Shown in pieces: positions 6,933-9,274 of a stretch of 9,274 nucleotides of DNA. The stretch lies in NCBI GenBank assembly GCA_016932375.1, contig JAFGDA010000107.1:1-9274 (forward strand). The letters are read 5' to 3'. Within the stretch, counting starts at the first letter, position 1, and each line of letters opens with the position of its first letter. This stretch comes from Actinomycetota bacterium. Its GTDB lineage: Bacteria > Actinomycetota > Humimicrobiia > Humimicrobiales > Humimicrobiaceae. Position numbers and translations under genes: made by a program. The notes under the pieces were generated by a model that had not been told where the DNA came from, made no database searches, and saw nothing but the letters and a program-made list of their open reading frames with translations.

Positions 6933-6960
6933 ATTATAACGGATTATTTAAATATGAAAA
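6933..6960 (-). promoter_or_regulatory. Likely promoter of the M23-pheA-serS group
   Basis: On the minus strand, TTTTCA (6955-6960, 4 of 6) is followed after 16 bp by a perfect TATAAT (6933-6938). Initiation near 6926 leaves a leader of about 25 nt to the ATG at 6901 and only about 13 nt to the alternative TTG at 6913, which favours the ATG. Gaps to pheA (68 bp) and serS (40 bp) show neither a clear terminator nor another good promoter, so one transcript for all three is plausible. Confidence 0.45.
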
Positions 6961-6984
6961 CCCTTTTATGGCTGTATTGCCTCA

Positions 6985-7013
6985 AGTAATCCAAAAGAAT
7001 TTTTTGGGTTACT
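6985..7013. other. 12-bp stem-loop after the CARDB-like gene
   Basis: AGTAATCCAAAA (6985-6996) pairs with TTTTGGGTTACT (7002-7013) across a 5-base loop, with a single G-T wobble. On the minus strand it begins 34 bases past the stop of the CARDB-like gene. It lacks a following T-run and most pairs are A-T, so it is not a textbook intrinsic terminator. It may form the 3' end of the upstream mRNA or be a protein site. It lies just ahead of the M23 promoter. Confidence 0.45.
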
Positions 7014-7046
7014 GATAAAAATTCCCGTTAACTATAAGAAACAGAA

Positions 7047-8072
7047 TCAGTTTTCCATCATGAACTTGATGGTAACAGTATTGTTGGTAGTCAGGACTTC
7101 GTCAGGTACGGGTCCGGCAGTTATTGTGAGCTCGCATTTCCTGCCGGGATATGCCGCAAAACCAGACAGGGTTACGGCTTTCATATCCGAAGGATTTATT
7201 GAAGATATTGTATAGGTCTTTTCCTCAACTATATTATCTTCACTTTTATATGACATTACCACATTTACATCTTTTTCCACGACATTTCCCTGGTTTTCGA
7301 TTTTTATGGCAACACTGATTTCAGGGCCTTTCGTTAATATCCAGTAATCCCCGTTCTCATTTAAAACTGGGGGGTTGAATTCTATGCTATTCCCAATAAC
7401 TGCAACTCCCCTTCTCTCCTGTAGATTGTCAACCGTCTTTACTTCGGAAATAAACTCCATTACATCCCCGGTCCCGGTCAGGTTCTTATCCCTGAGCACC
7501 CTTGAATCTATGATTGTTAGGTTCCCTATTCCCAGCTCCTCTCCTGCCATCTTGAGCCTGTCCTGGAAATAAAGGTAAATTTCATCGCTCATAAACATAT
7601 AGAGAAAGGTATTCGTTATCTGGGTGGTTGATATTTCAATGTCAAGATCATTTAAAACATTAATCAGGGCGGGTTTAAAGTTTTCATATGCGCGGTTCCT
7701 TGTATCCAGTACAAGCTCCAGGTAGCCCTGGACAACTTCAAAAGATTCAGGGGGGTTTAATTCCTTGCAGTTTTCCAGTATTATCCTGCTTTCTTCAATT
7801 ATATTTAGGAGCTGTCCATCGAGGTCCTCCCTGGACATCTCCTTTATCCTGTCCAGGGTATTGAAAAAATTATAAGATATCTTGTTTGACTGCTGGATCA
7901 GGACAGATACCGAATTCATATAATCAGCGATAGTGAGTCTCTGCTCTTCAGTAAGATCCCTCCTGCTGCCTTCACAGCTCCACAGCCCGGTAATCCAGCT
8001 AACTATTACAGCTGCGATTACAAGCATAATGATTAAAGTGATGATTGATTCTTTTCTGCCTCTGCTTTCCAA
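7047..8072 (-). CDS. Uncharacterised exported protein with CARDB-like domain
   Basis: I do not recognise a named gene. From the TTG at 8072 (341 residues) the protein begins MESRGRKES, followed by one hydrophobic segment (about 10-31). It then has an alpha-helical, charged region (about 39-178), a mixed region, and a C-terminal beta-rich domain (about 248-338). The last resembles CARDB: the stretch SVAIKIENQGN, alternating strands, and TTNN near the end. The domain would lie outside the membrane. LWSC ends the hydrophobic segment at Cys33; Trp at -2 makes it a poor lipobox, so a transmembrane anchor is as likely as a lipid anchor. The longest frame opens with GTG at 8093 without a Shine-Dalgarno, whereas GGGAAGGA at 8077-8084 sits about four bases before TTG 8072. 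Gene order suggests an envelope role beside the M23 peptidase, but that is only inference. Confidence 0.8.
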   Translation of the reverse strand: MESRGRKESIITLIIMLVIAAVIVSWITGLWSCEGSRRDLTEEQRLTIADYMNSVSVLIQQSNKISYNFFNTLDRIKEMSREDLDGQLLNIIEESRIILENCKELNPPESFEVVQGYLELVLDTRNRAYENFKPALINVLNDLDIEISTTQITNTFLYMFMSDEIYLYFQDRLKMAGEELGIGNLTIIDSRVLRDKNLTGTGDVMEFISEVKTVDNLQERRGVAVIGNSIEFNPPVLNENGDYWILTKGPEISVAIKIENQGNVVEKDVNVVMSYKSEDNIVEEKTYTISSINPSDMKAVTLSGFAAYPGRKCELTITAGPVPDEVLTTNNTVTIKFMMEN

Positions 8073-8076
8073 AAAA

Positions 8077-8084
8077 TCCTTCCC
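8077..8084 (-). promoter_or_regulatory. Ribosome binding site deciding a TTG start
   Basis: GGGAAGGA on the minus strand lies about four bases before TTG 8072 and inside the longer frame that opens at GTG 8093. It is the only Shine-Dalgarno near either candidate, so I use it to place the start of the CARDB-like protein at TTG. The spacing is slightly short. Confidence 0.45.
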
Positions 8085-8126
8085 ATATATCACAATAAGA
8101 ATTGCGTATAAACAAGATTAAAATAC

Positions 8127-8154
8127 ATTATACAGACAATATCCCAAAACTCAA
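8127..8154 (-). promoter_or_regulatory. Promoter of the CARDB-like gene
   Basis: On the minus strand, TTGAGT (8149-8154, 4 of 6) is followed after 16 bp by a perfect TATAAT (8127-8132). Initiation near 8120 gives a leader of about 48 nt to the TTG start at 8072, or about 27 nt to GTG 8093. Confidence 0.55.
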
Positions 8155-8179
8155 TCCAATGATTAAATCTTAAACCGTA

Positions 8180-8208
8180 TTCAATTTAATTCATTAAAAA
8201 TATATAAT
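8180..8208 (+). promoter_or_regulatory. Possible promoter of pepF
   Basis: A perfect TATAAT at 8203-8208 is preceded, after 17 bp, by a weak TTCAAT at 8180-8185 (3 of 6). Initiation near 8215 would give a leader of about 80 nt before pepF. It is divergent from the CARDB-like gene's promoter, with about 25 bp between the two -35 boxes. Confidence 0.4.
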
Positions 8209-8268
8209 AATTCTCCGTGACTTTAATTAATAGCCATTTATCTGTTTTTTATAAAAATACAGTTTATA

Positions 8269-8296
8269 AAGGAGACAGGGGCTTTCTGTCCCGGAC
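8269..8296 (+). promoter_or_regulatory. Hairpin-spaced ribosome binding site of pepF
   Basis: AAGGAG at 8269-8274 lies 22 bases before the first pepF ATG (8297), too far for ordinary initiation. Between them GACAG (8274-8278) can pair with CTGTC (8286-8290) around a 7-base loop. Folding it away leaves AAGGA only 6 bases from ATG 8297 and 9 from ATG 8300, a normal spacing. An in-frame TAA at 8267-8269 and the absence of ATG, GTG or TTG between it and 8297 exclude an earlier start. Confidence 0.55.
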
Positions 8297-9274
8297 ATGA
8301 TGAATAATAAAAAAATATTAAAAAAAAGGGAAGATATCCCGGAAGAGTATAAATGGAACCTTGGTGACATTTACATTGATAACAAAGAATGGGAAAAGGA
8401 TTACAGGCTTGTAAAAGACAGGCTTGCAAGCCTTGGCAGTTACAGGGGCAGGCTAAAATCCAGGCCATCCCTTCTTACGGAAATCCTTGCAGTTTATTCG
8501 GGGATCATGGAAGTAGCGGAAAAATTATTTGCATATGCGCACATGAAAAAGGATGGAGACAATACAGATACCATATCACAGGCCCTGCTTGACAGGGCGC
8601 AGTCCCTTATGGTCGAAACACAGGGTGCCTCGTCCTTTATAATCCCTGAAATACTTAAAATCCCGGTGACTGAACTCAAGGAATTAAAAGAGGAAGACAG
8701 GGGCCTTAAAGACTACATGCACTTCCTCGATAATATTGAAAGGCAGAGGGAACACGTGCTTACTCCCGAGGTTGAAAAAATCCTTGCACTTTCCGGTGAA
8801 ATTGCGGCAGCACCTGAACAGATATTCAATATGATAAATAATGCCGATATAAGATTTCCATTTATAAAAGACGGGGAAGGCAATGAAATCGAAGTTACCA
8901 AAGGCAGATATAACATATTGCTTGAAAGCAGGAACAGGAGGGTAAGGAAAGATGCCTTTAACGCATTATACGGCAGCTATGAAAAACAGAAAAACACGAT
9001 TGCTTCGACCCTTAATTACAGTATTAAAAAGGATGTATTTATAAGCAGGGTACGTAATTATCCTTCCTGCCTCCATGCCGCCCTTTTTGACGATAACATT
9101 CCTTGCGCTGTCTACGATAACCTTATTTCTGCCGTAAATGATAACCTTCATTCCATTTACCGTTATGTATCTCTACGGAAAAAAATCCTTGGTGTTAAAC
9201 AGCTTCATATGTATGACCTCTATGTCCCGGTTGTTGAGGATATTGACTTTAAGGTATCGTATGCTGAAGCAAAA
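8297..9274 (+). CDS. pepF: Oligoendopeptidase F, M3 family, 3' end beyond window
   Basis: The first 326 codons of a cytoplasmic zinc metallopeptidase of family M3 (PepF/oligoendopeptidase F), which trims short peptides for recycling. The frame begins MMNNKKILKK and stays open to the last base. EEYKWNLGDIYI near the N-terminus is the family's opening signature. The later stretch with YPSCLHAALFDDNIP (about 253-267), and LHMYDLYVPVV near residue 308, closely follow PepF proteins. Family members are about 600 residues, so roughly half is present. The HExxH zinc site lies in the missing C-terminal half and cannot be checked. Two adjacent ATG codons (8297, 8300) are possible starts; the ribosome binding site is unusually distant with a hairpin between. 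Gene direction is opposite to the CARDB-like gene, from which it is separated by about 200 bp with divergent promoters. Confidence 0.93.
   Translation, partial: MMNNKKILKKREDIPEEYKWNLGDIYIDNKEWEKDYRLVKDRLASLGSYRGRLKSRPSLLTEILAVYSGIMEVAEKLFAYAHMKKDGDNTDTISQALLDRAQSLMVETQGASSFIIPEILKIPVTELKELKEEDRGLKDYMHFLDNIERQREHVLTPEVEKILALSGEIAAAPEQIFNMINNADIRFPFIKDGEGNEIEVTKGRYNILLESRNRRVRKDAFNALYGSYEKQKNTIASTLNYSIKKDVFISRVRNYPSCLHAALFDDNIPCAVYDNLISAVNDNLHSIYRYVSLRKKILGVKQLHMYDLYVPVVEDIDFKVSYAEAK

Noticed and set aside
1..9274. Mobile element, CRISPR array, toxin-antitoxin, phage or biosynthetic cluster
   Set aside because: No transposase, integrase, repeat-spacer pattern, small toxin pair or clustered biosynthetic enzymes were found on either strand; gene content is largely core.

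Overview
The window reads as a mostly housekeeping stretch of a chromosome from a low-to-mid GC (roughly 40 %), probably strictly or facultatively anaerobic bacterium. The anaerobic lifestyle is inferred from a flavodiiron (FprA-type) oxygen/NO reductase. Codon use is rich in AGG and ATA, and sigma70-type promoters with TATAAT boxes are easy to find. The order pheA-serS is, from memory, recurrent in Actinomycetota (for example Streptomyces and Mycobacterium neighbourhoods), so a low-GC anaerobic actinobacterial lineage is a reasonable guess. This is inference and not proven by anything in the window.

Layout. At 47-1122 (+) a strong promoter drives a zinc-dependent medium-chain alcohol/polyol dehydrogenase. 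Converging on it at 1173-1637 (-) is a small four-helix membrane protein of unknown function, with a 10-bp tandem repeat upstream. At 1917-3104 (-) lies the flavodiiron protein. The roughly 430 bp between its start and the next RNA gene hold a 35-codon ORF with a textbook AGGAGG ribosome binding site, a weaker 28-codon ORF, and no other recognisable gene. At 3533-3623 (-) is a complete tRNA-Ser(UGA) with encoded CCA and its own promoter, placed directly downstream of seryl-tRNA synthetase (3719-4984, -). serS is preceded by prephenate dehydratase (5025-5888, -) and a membrane-anchored M23 peptidase (5957-6901, -). These three may be co-transcribed from a promoter at about 6933-6960. Further upstream is an uncharacterised exported protein with a CARDB-like C-terminal domain (7047-8072, -). 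It is divergent from oligoendopeptidase F (8297 onward, +), which runs off the right edge.

How the genes work together. The clearest functional unit is serS plus its cognate tRNA. pheA (phenylalanine synthesis) and serS are linked by position rather than by pathway. The M23 protein and the CARDB-like protein both act outside the membrane and may belong to envelope maintenance. The dehydrogenase and the flavodiiron protein look like stand-alone transcription units.

I see no mobile element, CRISPR array, phage gene, defence system or biosynthetic cluster, and no convincing undescribed multi-gene system. The points most worth a second look are the hairpin-spaced ribosome binding site of pepF, the 35-codon ORF ahead of the flavodiiron gene, the serS/tRNA-Ser pairing and the unknown CARDB-like exported protein. 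Several starts are moved inward from the longest reading frame because Shine-Dalgarno position or family alignment favours it.
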